This document shows, piece by piece, positions 16,473 through 25,061 of a DNA stretch of 64,000 nt. The stretch comes from an uncultured Myxococcales bacterium. GTDB lineage: Bacteria; Myxococcota_A; UBA9042. The stretch is from contig CAIMEY010000006.1 of assembly GCA_903840165.1 (NCBI GenBank), forward strand, positions 23,258 to 87,257, given 5' to 3'. The stretch's first letter is position 1. The number at the start of each line of letters is the position of its first letter. The notes beneath the pieces are model-generated. The model had not been told where the DNA came from. It was given only the letters and a program-made list of their open reading frames with translations, and searched no databases. A program made the position numbers and the translations under genes.

Positions 16473-18983
16473 CTACTTGAGCATTACGCCACCCGGGTAG
16501 GAATAGCTGACGTAGGGTGCCCAACCATAGACAACCAAACCACAATTCTTGGCGTTGAGCGTCGGGCAGGTCAGGGTGTGCGAACCGGGCGTGGCCTCTA
16601 GGCGCGCGACCGTCCAACCGGTCGAAAACGGCGTAAAGCTGCCGGGATCAATCGCCTGTCCGTCCAAGGTCGCCGAGCCGCCCACGGGCGCAATGATGTT
16701 GACATAGTTCTTGTCATAGTTGTTCGGCACGAGAAACACGTACTGACTCAGGTACTTGTCAGAGGGCACCAGCAGACTGAAATCCGGATCGCCGACCTTG
16801 GCGTCGCCTTGCTGGGGGATATTGGGACAATCCGCGTTCTTCTTGCACGGCTGCGGACTCCCCAGATCATTCCAGAAAGACGTGCAAATCTTCTCGGACT
16901 GATCGGCAAACTTGGTGGTGCAGACGTCCGAGTTGGGATCAGGCGCATTGGCCGCGGCCATGAATTGGCCAACGAGTATGGGCTTATCGGCGTTAATCGA
17001 AAAGTCCTTGTCCGTTTCAAACTCGTACCACTGGCCCTTGTTGAGCACGGGCACATTGGCGACAACCGGTGAGGTCGTGACATTGGTGCCGTCCTGAGAC
17101 GCCAAAATACGCCAGGTGTCTTTTTCATTGCCACGCGGCTGAAACTTGGTCGCTAAGTACTTGGTACCCCAAGTAGAAATCGGGAAGAGCTGCTCCTCAA
17201 GGTGGTCCTGGCAGCAGGTGCGCGGGCAGTCGTCATTGGTCGTACACGCCCAGCCCTGGTACTCGCAGACGCCGTTGACGCAGTGGTCGGTGTTGGGCGA
17301 GTTGGACGATTCCGAGCCGCCGAACACCACCACCGGGTAGTCGCAAGAAATGTAGCTACCGGTCAAATCCGCAGCGCTGGCGTTGGTTTCGATGTTGAGC
17401 ACTTCGCCTTGATCGAGGTCGAACTCTTGCAAGTCGCCCTTCTTCATCGCCGTGACGTTGCTGGTGCAGCCGACCGGAACGACGGCGCCGGTGTCTTTGT
17501 CCTTGTAGCAAGCGCCCGCCGATGTCGTTGCTGAAGCAGTGATTTTGCAATGCGTTTTACCCGGCTGGGTCGAGACGATGTTGAAGTAGCCGCGCAGATC
17601 GCCGGTCTGTTCGCGCGTCATTATGAAGTAGTCGTTGCCGATGCCATTGGTCGGCAGCAACAGCGAGGCATCATTGGAGAATACGTCTTGATTCTGCAGC
17701 GGATTGAACTGGTAGGCGACGATCGGCTGACTCGACTGAATCCGGTACGCCGCCTTGTTGCGGTTGGTGCCATCTTGATTGAGCGGCTTCACTTTCCACG
17801 TTGGATCCGGCAGGTTAATGATCTTGAGCGCGCCCTTGGGCACCGTATACGTCGACTTCATGCCCGTACCGGCCGTCACCGTCACTTGCGCGGCTTTGTC
17901 CTTGGTATTGGAAATAATCACGCTAAATTGCGCGTTTTGGGCATCAAAGTACTTGGGCGTTCCGTCAGGATTGGCATTGCCGGAATAGACGTACACGTTG
18001 TCGAGGTCGACCGCCCAATAGTCGCAGCCGACATTGGTGTTGGATTTGAAGTCGCTGTTGCAAGGGTTGACGCACAAGCCGCCCAGGCAGGTCCAGCCCT
18101 GCAGGGAGCAGTCGTTGGTGTCGTAGCCACTGCCATCTGCCTTGCAACTCAGGGCCTTATCGCCATTGCACTGTTGCTGCCCCGGCACGCAGGTCTGGCA
18201 CTTGCCAAAGAGGCAAACGGTGTCGCCGCTGCAGGTCGACAGGACCTTGGCCGCCGCGCCGGTGTCATTGCACTGCATGACGGTCTTGGATGCAGTTTGG
18301 CCCACGGGAACCTTGCCACAATACTGCTTATTTGGCTCGCAGGTATGGCAGCTATCGGTGTAGCAGGTCGGCTTGTTCGGCGGGCATTCGGTGGTGGTGG
18401 TGCTTGCGCCGTCGGCGTTGCAAATATCCAAGAATGTTGTGCCGTTGCAGACCTGGCTACCGGGCTTGCATTGGAACACGGTGCACTTGTAGTCGATGCA
18501 GTTGGAACCTTGGGCGCAGTGGGCGTCGTACAGGCACTCGACGCACTGGTGGGTTCCGACGTTGCACCACGGTGTCGCGGCGGAAGTTCCGTCTCCGGTC
18601 AAGCCCTTACAGGCCGCTTGGGTGGTGCAGGCGGGGCCGCTGTAGCTGCTGCCGTCGGTGGCGGCGTCGTCGCTGCTGCCGGCGTCGTCGGCGTCGCAAT
18701 CGGTGCAAGCATCATCGGTTGCGCCACAATTGTCATCTGTGCACGCATCATCGGTGACGTCCGCGGCGACAGTGTCAGCGCCGTCGGTCTTGGTGCCAGC
18801 GCCATCGATGGCGTCGGCGATAATCGCATCACCCTGCGGCGGGAAAAGCCCCGTGTCAACCGTACCTTGCGTGTTGCCAGCCTGATTGTTGCTGCAAGCC
18901 AGAGCGAGCAGGGTCAGGGCCAGCAGCCCCCAAGCACGAGGGTAGAGGCGCCACTGCGTTGAAACTGTATTGGTTCCAGTCAT
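16473..18983 (-). CDS. IgGFc-binding-domain-like Cys-rich lipoprotein
   Basis: 836 residues. The signal peptide ends in LLALAC (Cys30), so the mature protein is lipidated. A following stretch of about 70 residues is extremely rich in Asp, Ala and Cys. Residues ~140-330 carry disulfide-type Cys patterns (CVECLYDAHC, CHTCEPNKQYC). The C-terminal ~500 residues resemble the IgGFc-binding protein N-terminal domain: SNTKDKAAQVTVT, PIVAYQFNPL, LLLPTNGIGNDYF and PVVVFGGSES are in the expected order. In Myxococcota this family is common and usually unstudied. Start ATG has AAGGA seven bases upstream. Surface-exposed recognition of proteins is an inference from the domain name only; binding to antibodies is not implied. 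Confidence 0.82.
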   Translation of the reverse strand: MTGTNTVSTQWRLYPRAWGLLALTLLALACSNNQAGNTQGTVDTGLFPPQGDAIIADAIDGAGTKTDGADTVAADVTDDACTDDNCGATDDACTDCDADDAGSSDDAATDGSSYSGPACTTQAACKGLTGDGTSAATPWCNVGTHQCVECLYDAHCAQGSNCIDYKCTVFQCKPGSQVCNGTTFLDICNADGASTTTTECPPNKPTCYTDSCHTCEPNKQYCGKVPVGQTASKTVMQCNDTGAAAKVLSTCSGDTVCLFGKCQTCVPGQQQCNGDKALSCKADGSGYDTNDCSLQGWTCLGGLCVNPCNSDFKSNTNVGCDYWAVDLDNVYVYSGNANPDGTPKYFDAQNAQFSVIISNTKDKAAQVTVTAGTGMKSTYTVPKGALKIINLPDPTWKVKPLNQDGTNRNKAAYRIQSSQPIVAYQFNPLQNQDVFSNDASLLLPTNGIGNDYFIMTREQTGDLRGYFNIVSTQPGKTHCKITASATTSAGACYKDKDTGAVVPVGCTSNVTAMKKGDLQEFDLDQGEVLNIETNASAADLTGSYISCDYPVVVFGGSESSNSPNTDHCVNGVCEYQGWACTTNDDCPRTCCQDHLEEQLFPISTWGTKYLATKFQPRGNEKDTWRILASQDGTNVTTSPVVANVPVLNKGQWYEFETDKDFSINADKPILVGQFMAAANAPDPNSDVCTTKFADQSEKICTSFWNDLGSPQPCKKNADCPNIPQQGDAKVGDPDFSLLVPSDKYLSQYVFLVPNNYDKNYVNIIAPVGGSATLDGQAIDPGSFTPFSTGWTVARLEATPGSHTLTCPTLNAKNCGLVVYGWAPYVSYSYPGGVMLK

Positions 18984-19128
18984 TATCCGTTCCTTGACAA
19001 GCGTATCAGAACACCGGCAGCGAGGCCTTGATGGCCGCGTCAGGGTCGCCGTCCCCGCTCACGCCGCGACTACAGCGGTGCCAGCCAGAGCCGAAGTCCC
19101 TGTCGCGCCGATGCTGCAAAACCTTACT

Positions 19129-19157
19129 AGCATACGCAAGTCCCAGGCCTTTCACAA
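19129..19157 (-). promoter_or_regulatory. Possible sigma-70-type promoter for the IgGFc-like lipoprotein gene
   Basis: On minus, TTGTGA (19157-19152) and TATGCT (19134-19129) are separated by 17 bases, each matching four of six consensus positions. The start codon lies about 145 bases downstream, a long leader. Weak call. Confidence 0.3.
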
Positions 19158-19219
19158 TTGCCAAGCAGCCAGCGCCCGTTTTCCCGGGTTGCTTGGACCC
19201 CAACAAGTTAACCAGCTGA

Positions 19220-20254
19220 TCATAGGTTTATTTCGCCACGGCGATGGGCGTGACGCAGGGCATCGAACTGCCCAGGCGGGCCAAGGCGCAGCGCCCGATC
19301 GGCCGCGTCCAGCGCCGAAAAGGCCTCAGTGGCCCCTGGCGGGTCGACGCGCCGGAGCACCTCAGCGACAGCAACCTCGAGGGATCCAGGCGGCAACAAA
19401 TTGAATTGACGGCGTAATCCATCCAGAGCTAGCCATGCCACGCGCAGCTTGCCTTCGATGCTATGTCCGGCAATGTGCGGTGTAGCGCGATCACAGGCGG
19501 CAACAAACGCCGGATCCGGCTGCGGTTCGCCGACAAAAGTGTCCACGGCTAGGCCGCGCAGGGCGCCGGTACGCCGTAACTGAGCTGCGGCTTGCTGCTC
19601 AAGCACGCCACCCCGCGACGCCTGCAGAACTACCGCGCCAGGCCAGCCAGTGAGGACAGATTCATCTAGCAAATCCAAGGTCTTGTCCGGCCCCTGTCCA
19701 GTCAGCGGCACGTGTAGTGTGACCGCCAGCCACGGCTGCTGCAGCGCCTGCGTCCAAGACATCCCGCAGAAATTCGCATCGAGCCGTGCACGCGGCGGAT
19801 CGCAGCCAATGGCCCTAAAGCCACGCATCTGCAATCGCGCAAGAACCGCAGAGCCGACCGCCCCAACACCTACGACCAGAATTCTTCCTTGTTCCTGAGG
19901 TGTTACGCCCTGGCTACTCAGGCCCCAATCGACCCAGTCGGCCACGGCGTGGGCATTGCCACCTCGACCGGTATGCAGGCCAATGCCCTGTTGTTGCAAG
20001 GCTAGTTCGTCCACGTGGTCCGTCCCCGAGGACAGCGTCGCCACGGCCCGCAGGTTCGGCAAGCGCTGCAGAGCCGCACGATCAAGCTTGGTCACCGAGC
20101 GCAGCAGAATTGCGTCGCATTTCTCAAGGGCTGAATCCGTCCAATCGGGCTGCCGCGGGCGGTAGGGCACGATCGCCAAGCCGTCCAGCCAGGACAAGGG
20201 CAGCGCGGCGACATCACCCGACAAAACCCCAGTATCAACAGCAAGATGAACCAT
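19220..20254 (-). CDS. pdxB: Erythronate-4-phosphate dehydrogenase-like protein
   Basis: 344-residue D-2-hydroxyacid dehydrogenase fold. ILVVGVGAVGSAVLARL is the NAD-binding glycine loop; LLRSVTKLDRAAL near the N-terminus, SSGTDHVDELALQQQGIGL, TLHVPLTGQGPDKTLDL, LQASRGGVLEQ and especially HIAGHSIEGKLR follow PdxB rather than SerA, from my knowledge of the family. PdxB oxidises 4-phospho-erythronate in the deoxyxylulose-5-phosphate-dependent vitamin B6 pathway. No other B6 gene is nearby. Start ATG has GAGG seven bases upstream. A different hydroxyacid substrate remains possible. Confidence 0.75.
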   Translation of the reverse strand: MVHLAVDTGVLSGDVAALPLSWLDGLAIVPYRPRQPDWTDSALEKCDAILLRSVTKLDRAALQRLPNLRAVATLSSGTDHVDELALQQQGIGLHTGRGGNAHAVADWVDWGLSSQGVTPQEQGRILVVGVGAVGSAVLARLQMRGFRAIGCDPPRARLDANFCGMSWTQALQQPWLAVTLHVPLTGQGPDKTLDLLDESVLTGWPGAVVLQASRGGVLEQQAAAQLRRTGALRGLAVDTFVGEPQPDPAFVAACDRATPHIAGHSIEGKLRVAWLALDGLRRQFNLLPPGSLEVAVAEVLRRVDPPGATEAFSALDAADRALRLGPPGQFDALRHAHRRGEINL

Positions 20255-20380
20255 GGTACTACCTCAAACAGCGACCCTTGCAACAGGCAGCAGGGCACGC
20301 GGAATTCCCAACTCGCCGGCGCCATCCCGGCAAGACTGCGCCCCAACAACCAAGGGCGCCAGATCCGGACCTTCTTTAGG

Positions 20381-20812
20381 CTAGTCGGGTAGTTGTGTCT
20401 GTGCCAAGGTCAGCAAGCGCGCCCACTCGCTCGGCCTTAGGGGCACGACGGATAGGCGGTTCTGCCGGATCATTTCGATCTGCCCCAAAGGTCCCGACCC
20501 GCCGTATTCTGCCTTGATTTGCTCCAGAGACACCTGCAATTGCAAGGGAATCACCGGGGCGATGTCGACGCAGGACCAACGCGGGTCGTCGGTCGTTGGG
20601 TCTGGATAGTGGCTGCGCACGACCCGGGCCACGCCCACGCAGCATTTGCCGACATTGCTGTGGTAAATCATCACTAAGTCGCCGAGTTGCATCTGCCGCA
20701 TGAAATTGCGCGCGGCATAGTTGCGCACACCATCCCACTGGCCTACCTGCAAACGTTGCAGATCGGCAAAGGAAAATGCGTCGGGTTCGGTCTTCATCAG
20801 CCAATACTGCAT
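20381..20812 (-). CDS. EVE domain protein
   Basis: 143 residues making up a single EVE/PUA-like domain: MQYWLMKTEPDAFSFADLQ at the start, WDGVRNYAARNFMRQM and GDLVMIYHSNVG are signature segments. EVE domains bind modified bases in RNA or DNA; some are thought to read modified cytosines. The protein is complete and stand-alone, as is common in bacteria. I placed the start at ATG 20812 because GGAGG lies four bases upstream; longer starts upstream do not fit the domain. It is transcribed away from the outer-membrane protein at 20913. Confidence 0.9.
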   Translation of the reverse strand: MQYWLMKTEPDAFSFADLQRLQVGQWDGVRNYAARNFMRQMQLGDLVMIYHSNVGKCCVGVARVVRSHYPDPTTDDPRWSCVDIAPVIPLQLQVSLEQIKAEYGGSGPLGQIEMIRQNRLSVVPLRPSEWARLLTLAQTQLPD

Positions 20813-20912
20813 CGCGCCTCCGTGCATCACGCCTGCCGAGAAGGGGCAAGTTGCCAGAGACCCGCGGATTCTGCTATCCCAGGAGGACACAACCGCTGTG
20901 CTGGAGGTCCCC

Positions 20913-21485
20913 GTGCCCAATGATCTGCCCCGCTCGGCCGATGCCGTGCCCCGGTCGGCCCATGCCCTGCCCCGGTCGGCCCATGCCCTGCCCCATGTGC
21001 TAAAACGTCATGCGTTGCGCCTCACTTTGCTGGCGATCGGCGTACTCTTGTCCACCCAAGCCTTTGCGCTTCCTACGTTTTATGCGGGCCTCGGCGCGCG
21101 CAGCTATCAGTTGCCCGGCCATGCGGACACGACGTACGCCGGATCGGTCGAAGCTGGTGTTGATTCCATCTGGAATGACATGGGCTTAGGCCTGCGCGCT
21201 GATTTTCCGCACCTGCGTCCGTCGGTGGCGGCTCAGGCGCGATGGACGGCACTCAATGTCTGGCTAGCGCGGCTCTACCTGGGCGCGGGGGTCGGCGTCG
21301 AGAATGCGACAAAACCAACAGGCGCGCCTAGTTACAGCTGGAGTGGCGTGTGGGAAGTTTTCGGCGGGGTGCGTGTCAGCCTGCCGATCGGCCCGTACTT
21401 GGCCGTGCAAGCCGGTGGTGCCTATTCCAAAGTCAAGGACGGCTTTGACCCATTCGCCACTTTTGCGATTGGTTTCAAGATCTAG
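20913..21485 (+). CDS. Small outer-membrane beta-barrel-like protein
   Basis: 190 residues from GTG 20913, which has GGAGG (20903-20907) five bases upstream. Before the signal peptide there are three seven-residue repeats (PRSADAV, PRSAHAL, PRSAHAL) encoded by a 21-bp tandem repeat. A typical signal peptide (LKRHALRLTLLAIGVLLS, ending QAFA) follows; GTG 20997 would start exactly at it but lacks a ribosome site. The mature ~150 residues are amphipathic, Gly/Tyr-rich strands (FYAGLGARSYQL ... FATFAIGFKI with terminal aromatic-containing strand), as in small barrels. No specific family is recognised. Function unknown. Confidence 0.6.
   Translation: MPNDLPRSADAVPRSAHALPRSAHALPHVLKRHALRLTLLAIGVLLSTQAFALPTFYAGLGARSYQLPGHADTTYAGSVEAGVDSIWNDMGLGLRADFPHLRPSVAAQARWTALNVWLARLYLGAGVGVENATKPTGAPSYSWSGVWEVFGGVRVSLPIGPYLAVQAGGAYSKVKDGFDPFATFAIGFKI
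20928..20990 (+). repeat. 21-bp tandem repeat, three copies
   Basis: Copies at 20928-20948, 20949-20969 and 20970-20990. The last two are identical; the first differs at three positions. They encode heptapeptide repeats in front of a signal peptide and are followed by a partial fourth copy (ccccatg). Such slippage-prone DNA can change length between strains. Confidence 0.85.
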
Positions 21486-21539
21486 CGGCACCAGTTGCTG
21501 CCAAGCTGCAGTGCCTGACGGCCGGATGAACGCGACCGT

Positions 21540-21575
21540 TTACCATGCGCAATTGGATTACCATGCGCGATTGGA
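21540..21575. repeat. 18-bp tandem duplication
   Basis: Two adjacent copies (21540-21557 and 21558-21575) with one mismatch in 18 bases, in the 129-base gap between convergent genes. No known function; a small hairpin without T run at 21582-21598 follows. Confidence 0.8.
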
Positions 21576-21614
21576 CGCGGCAGCGGCATGGGGCCGCTTC
21601 AGCCAGCCTTGCAC

Positions 21615-22754
21615 CTAATCGTCTTCCCTAGCACTTTCAAGGAACTCGCTCAGGCCTGCAATGCGCCCCGCGGTCTTTATCGCTAACTTTCGCGCCCGGG
21701 CAAAGGCTTGTTCGGACTCGAAAAGTTGCTCGTAAGGAAGCGGCAAGGGCGCGGTGTCCTGAACCGGCGGTCCGGCGCTCTGCAGGGTCCGACGCAGGCG
21801 GGCGGCAAAGGCGGGCTGAAAGCCGACGTCAAAAGCGGCTGTGCGCGGCAATAGCTCTGAAACAACGCGACAACCCAGCTCTGGGCTGCAAAGACCGCGG
21901 CGCACGGCGTCCTCAATGGAGCCCGCCAAACCTGCAGCATCGACACAGTGATCGCGGACCAGCTCTTCGGCCACCGCGATGAGGATTCTGTCGTCGCACA
22001 ACCCATCTTGGGCCAATGACAGGGCAATTTGCAGGGCGTTGAACGTCGCCGTCACCCGACCGCGATAGGCACCATAGCGCGACGGCGGCGAATTGCCCTC
22101 CAAGTGGATGAAAATACGCCGGACTGTCTCGCCGCTGGGCAGCAAAGGCAACTTGCCAAGAATTGCAGCGATTTCATCCGGATAAGCGCCGCAAACCTGG
22201 AGAATTCGGTCCAGACGCGGCCCCGCGACGCGGCCGGCACAGACATCGGCATAAAGGCAATAGATCAGCGCATCTACCTCAGCATCGTCGCCAAAACAGA
22301 TCTCCGGGACAGCTTCTTCCCGCGCCGCCAGCCATAGACGCGTTTCCAGGTGGGCGCGCAACTTGTAGGGCACCTGATTGGTGATGGCCTTGAGGCGGCC
22401 CTTGCGGATCAAACCCACGAAATCTTTCAGAACCAGCCGATCGCAATGCACGCCATGCAACTGAAACATGCGCAAAATTCGCGCGCGCAACTGCGTGGGA
22501 CTGCCCGAAACGACCACCACGCGTGCCCGATAGGCTTGAGACAAGGCGACCAGCAGGGCCTGCATACCCGGGACCGTACGTTTGTGCTTGGCTCCCTCGA
22601 CCGCAGCGCGCAAAAGGCCGCGAAATGTAGAGAATTCTGTCTGAAGATAGGTCTTGTCCAAGTCCCAGCGGTAGACGATCTCAGCCCTTTGGCTGGGCAC
22701 TAGTTCAGCAATGTCTGGGGCGGGCGAGGCCGCTTGCGGGTCGTTGGAACTCAT
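21615..22754 (-). CDS. App1/LNS2-like HAD phosphatase
   Basis: 379 residues with a HAD phosphatase core of the App1/DUF2183 type. The nucleophile motif is WDLDKTY (Asp31, Asp33), followed by VVVSGSP (motif II), a Lys in NQVPYKLR, and motif IV FGDDAEVDA. In yeast App1 and lipin-type proteins this domain removes phosphate from phosphatidate; some bacterial members are uncharacterised. The C-terminal ~170 residues are helical and not recognised. The ATG overlaps the stop of the PlsX-like gene (ATGA, 22751-22754), so the two are translationally coupled and probably act in the same lipid step (inference). Confidence 0.75.
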   Translation of the reverse strand: MSSNDPQAASPAPDIAELVPSQRAEIVYRWDLDKTYLQTEFSTFRGLLRAAVEGAKHKRTVPGMQALLVALSQAYRARVVVVSGSPTQLRARILRMFQLHGVHCDRLVLKDFVGLIRKGRLKAITNQVPYKLRAHLETRLWLAAREEAVPEICFGDDAEVDALIYCLYADVCAGRVAGPRLDRILQVCGAYPDEIAAILGKLPLLPSGETVRRIFIHLEGNSPPSRYGAYRGRVTATFNALQIALSLAQDGLCDDRILIAVAEELVRDHCVDAAGLAGSIEDAVRRGLCSPELGCRVVSELLPRTAAFDVGFQPAFAARLRRTLQSAGPPVQDTAPLPLPYEQLFESEQAFARARKLAIKTAGRIAGLSEFLESAREDD

Positions 22755-23809
22755 GATTCACTCGGCAAATCAGCAAGTGTTTCAGCTGCTAAGCCTAGCT
22801 CGACTTGGAGCCCTCGTGCGTGGCAACGGGCTGCGAGCTTGAGGGCATTCTCAAAGGCACCTTCGCCTGAATCGGGATGAGCCCCGAGCACCAAGTGCTG
22901 CAACCCGAGGATCGGCGCACCACCGTACTGCTGGAACTCAGAGACTTTTCTCAGCATACCTACACCCTGGGACAGGAGCCTTAGGCCGACGCGCCACGCC
23001 ACTCGGGTACGCCAAGCGTAGCGCGCCGCTTCCACGGTCATGGTTGTCAGGCCTTCGAGCAGGCCACGCACGGTGTGTCCGACCAGGCCATCGGCCACGA
23101 CGACATCGGCAAGACCCCGTGAAATATCAGTCGCTTGGAGATTGCCAACCAGTTGCATACCGGGCCTGTGCCGCAGCAAGGGATGGGCGCGCACGACCTC
23201 GGCTGGCCCCGTCTGGGGATCGCGGCCGGTCGACAGGAGCGCCACCTTGGGCTCCGCAATGCCTGTGACAATCCGCGCGTAGGCTGCACCGAGAACGGCG
23301 AATTCCACCAGCGAATTGGCATGTTGCAGTCGACGCCCGGAAACGTCTAGCAGCAGGCCCAGGGGATCGCCGCCTTCTTGGCGGGGCAGCGTGGGAAAGA
23401 CGGCCGCAGCGGCCAAGCCCCGGACGTGGGGCAATAGGGGCAAGTAGGCTTCCGCCAAAGAAAAAACCAAGTCAGCTGGGCTGGCGGTGATCAGCGCATC
23501 GGCCTCGCCATTGTTGAGCAATTCCATGGCAATGGGCAGTGCGATGCGGGCAGCTTCAATTTGCGCAGCGGTGTCCCCTTGGTGCCTTGGATGGGGTACC
23601 GGTACCGGCTCGATACGCAATGTCATGGGATCATAGGGAACTAGGCTCAGTTTGTCCTGAAGGCTGGTCACGTCACCGACCAGGACGACCCGGGCAACCC
23701 CTTGGCGGGCCATACGTGCCGCGGCCGCGACGATCGCCCCGGGTGCCGACTGGCCGCCATAGGTATCGATAACAACAGTAGTTTTCCGCTTAGGCGTAGA
23801 ATCAGTCAA
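22751..23809 (-). CDS. PlsX-like phosphate acyltransferase
   Basis: 352 residues. PlsX makes acyl-phosphate from acyl-ACP at the start of phospholipid synthesis. Family features: VVIDTYGGQSAPGAIV near residue 12 (canonical form DAMGGDxxP), GAAYARIVTGIAEPKVALLSTG, LVGNLQATDISRGLADVVVADGLVGHTV. The usual MGGD is replaced by YGGQ, so the active site is divergent and a changed function is possible. I chose the TTG at 23809 because AGGAAG is six bases upstream and the length then fits; a TTG at 23896 gives 29 extra basic residues. It overlaps the App1-like gene by four bases and follows rlmL. Confidence 0.72.
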   Translation of the reverse strand: MTDSTPKRKTTVVIDTYGGQSAPGAIVAAAARMARQGVARVVLVGDVTSLQDKLSLVPYDPMTLRIEPVPVPHPRHQGDTAAQIEAARIALPIAMELLNNGEADALITASPADLVFSLAEAYLPLLPHVRGLAAAAVFPTLPRQEGGDPLGLLLDVSGRRLQHANSLVEFAVLGAAYARIVTGIAEPKVALLSTGRDPQTGPAEVVRAHPLLRHRPGMQLVGNLQATDISRGLADVVVADGLVGHTVRGLLEGLTTMTVEAARYAWRTRVAWRVGLRLLSQGVGMLRKVSEFQQYGGAPILGLQHLVLGAHPDSGEGAFENALKLAARCHARGLQVELGLAAETLADLPSES

Positions 23810-23897
23810 CGGCGGCTTCCTGGCGCGACGGGCGTGCAGCCCAAGGCTCGCGCATCTGCTGCGACGCGTCAATTGCAGTCGGGGCCGATCGGTCAAA

Positions 23898-25061
23898 CTA
23901 CGCTAACTTACGCGGTACCCCGAGTTGACGCCAAACGATCTTCAGCGGTCCGTTGTAGAACTCATGGGCCTGCAGCGTGGGCAAACCAATGGCCTCGGCA
24001 AAGGCCGGGTGCCCGTCCACCAGCCAAAGGGTCGAGTCAAGAAATGTCTTGAAATGACTGCCCATTTGCTCGTAGAGCGCCACGACTTCGGAACCACCGA
24101 GGCGCTCGCCATAGGGTGGATTGCCGAGAATCAGGGTCCCCGGCGGCGGCGGCGTCAGCGTCAGGACGTCCTGCTGCGTCACCCGCACCACGCGCGACAG
24201 CCCGGCGGCGCGGACGTTGACTTGAGTCGCTTGGACAGCCTGCGGCGAGATATCGGAGGCACAGACGTCTAAGTCGGCGTTTTGCAGCTGCTTTCTCGCG
24301 TGTTCCACGGCCGCGTCGCGCACATCATCGAGCAGCGCCCGCATCTGATCGCCTTGGTGGGGCCACCGCTCGACGCCAAACGTGCGCGTGGCACCGGGGG
24401 CAATAGCCAGATGTCGGTGCACGGCCTCGATAATCAGCGTGCCCGAGCCACAGAGCGGGTCGTGCAGGCGCCCCTGCCCCTGCCAATCGGCGTGCGCCAC
24501 CAGCGCCGCAGCCAGGGTCTCCTTGAGGGGAGCCGGCCCAGGCTGCTCGCGGAAACCCCGCTCATGCAAAGGTGGATCGCTGGCATCGAGAAAGAGGTGC
24601 CAATGTCCCTTGAGGCCGCGCGCCACAATGCGCACATCCGGGTCCTGGCGATGCACGTCTGGACGCCGCCCCATTTTACGCGTCAACTGATCGGCAATTG
24701 CGTCTTTAATCCGCAGGGATACAAACAGATGATGGTCCAGGCCGCGGCGGCCCGGGGTCGACGGCGTCAGGTCCCCGCTGGCGTGAATGGCAAAGGTGGC
24801 ATCGGGGTGCAGCCAACGACTCCAATCGACGCCCCAAGCGCCTTCATAGAGGGAATCGGCGTCGATGGCCGGAAACTCGATGAGGCGCACCAAAAGCCGT
24901 GTCGCCACGCGCAGATGCACCAGGGCCACGGCCAATTCGGCCGGCGTCAGCTCCAGGTCCACGCCTTCGCGGTGGCTTTCGACCACGCGCAGCCCAAGGG
25001 CGCGACATTGTTGCTCAACTAGGAGACGGGTACCGCTGGCGGCCAAGGCAAGGACTTGCAA
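23898..25061 (-). CDS. rlmL: THUMP-domain 23S rRNA (guanine-N2)-methyltransferase
   Basis: 387 residues corresponding to the N-terminal (RlmL/RsmC-type) half of E. coli RlmKL. A ferredoxin-like start (VLALAASGTRLLVEQQCRALGL), a THUMP RNA-binding domain (residues ~55-165, with LFVSLRIKDAIADQLTRKMGRRPDV), then a Rossmann methyltransferase with DPLCGSGTLIIEA as the AdoMet loop and NPPYGERLG as the catalytic motif. It would make m2G2445. The E. coli C-terminal RlmK part is absent. The start is a TTG directly after the livF stop (TAA-TTG), so translation is likely coupled to the transporter operon, an odd partner. Confidence 0.85.
   Translation of the reverse strand: MQVLALAASGTRLLVEQQCRALGLRVVESHREGVDLELTPAELAVALVHLRVATRLLVRLIEFPAIDADSLYEGAWGVDWSRWLHPDATFAIHASGDLTPSTPGRRGLDHHLFVSLRIKDAIADQLTRKMGRRPDVHRQDPDVRIVARGLKGHWHLFLDASDPPLHERGFREQPGPAPLKETLAAALVAHADWQGQGRLHDPLCGSGTLIIEAVHRHLAIAPGATRTFGVERWPHQGDQMRALLDDVRDAAVEHARKQLQNADLDVCASDISPQAVQATQVNVRAAGLSRVVRVTQQDVLTLTPPPPGTLILGNPPYGERLGGSEVVALYEQMGSHFKTFLDSTLWLVDGHPAFAEAIGLPTLQAHEFYNGPLKIVWRQLGVPRKLA

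Noticed and set aside
17550..18962. A 470-codon open frame on plus, opposite the IgGFc-like lipoprotein
   Set aside because: It is the antisense of a better gene; it lacks a ribosome site and any domain, and long antisense frames are common in GC-rich DNA.
21582..21598. Hairpin agcggc-atggg-gccgct as a terminator
   Set aside because: Only six base pairs and no T run on either side.
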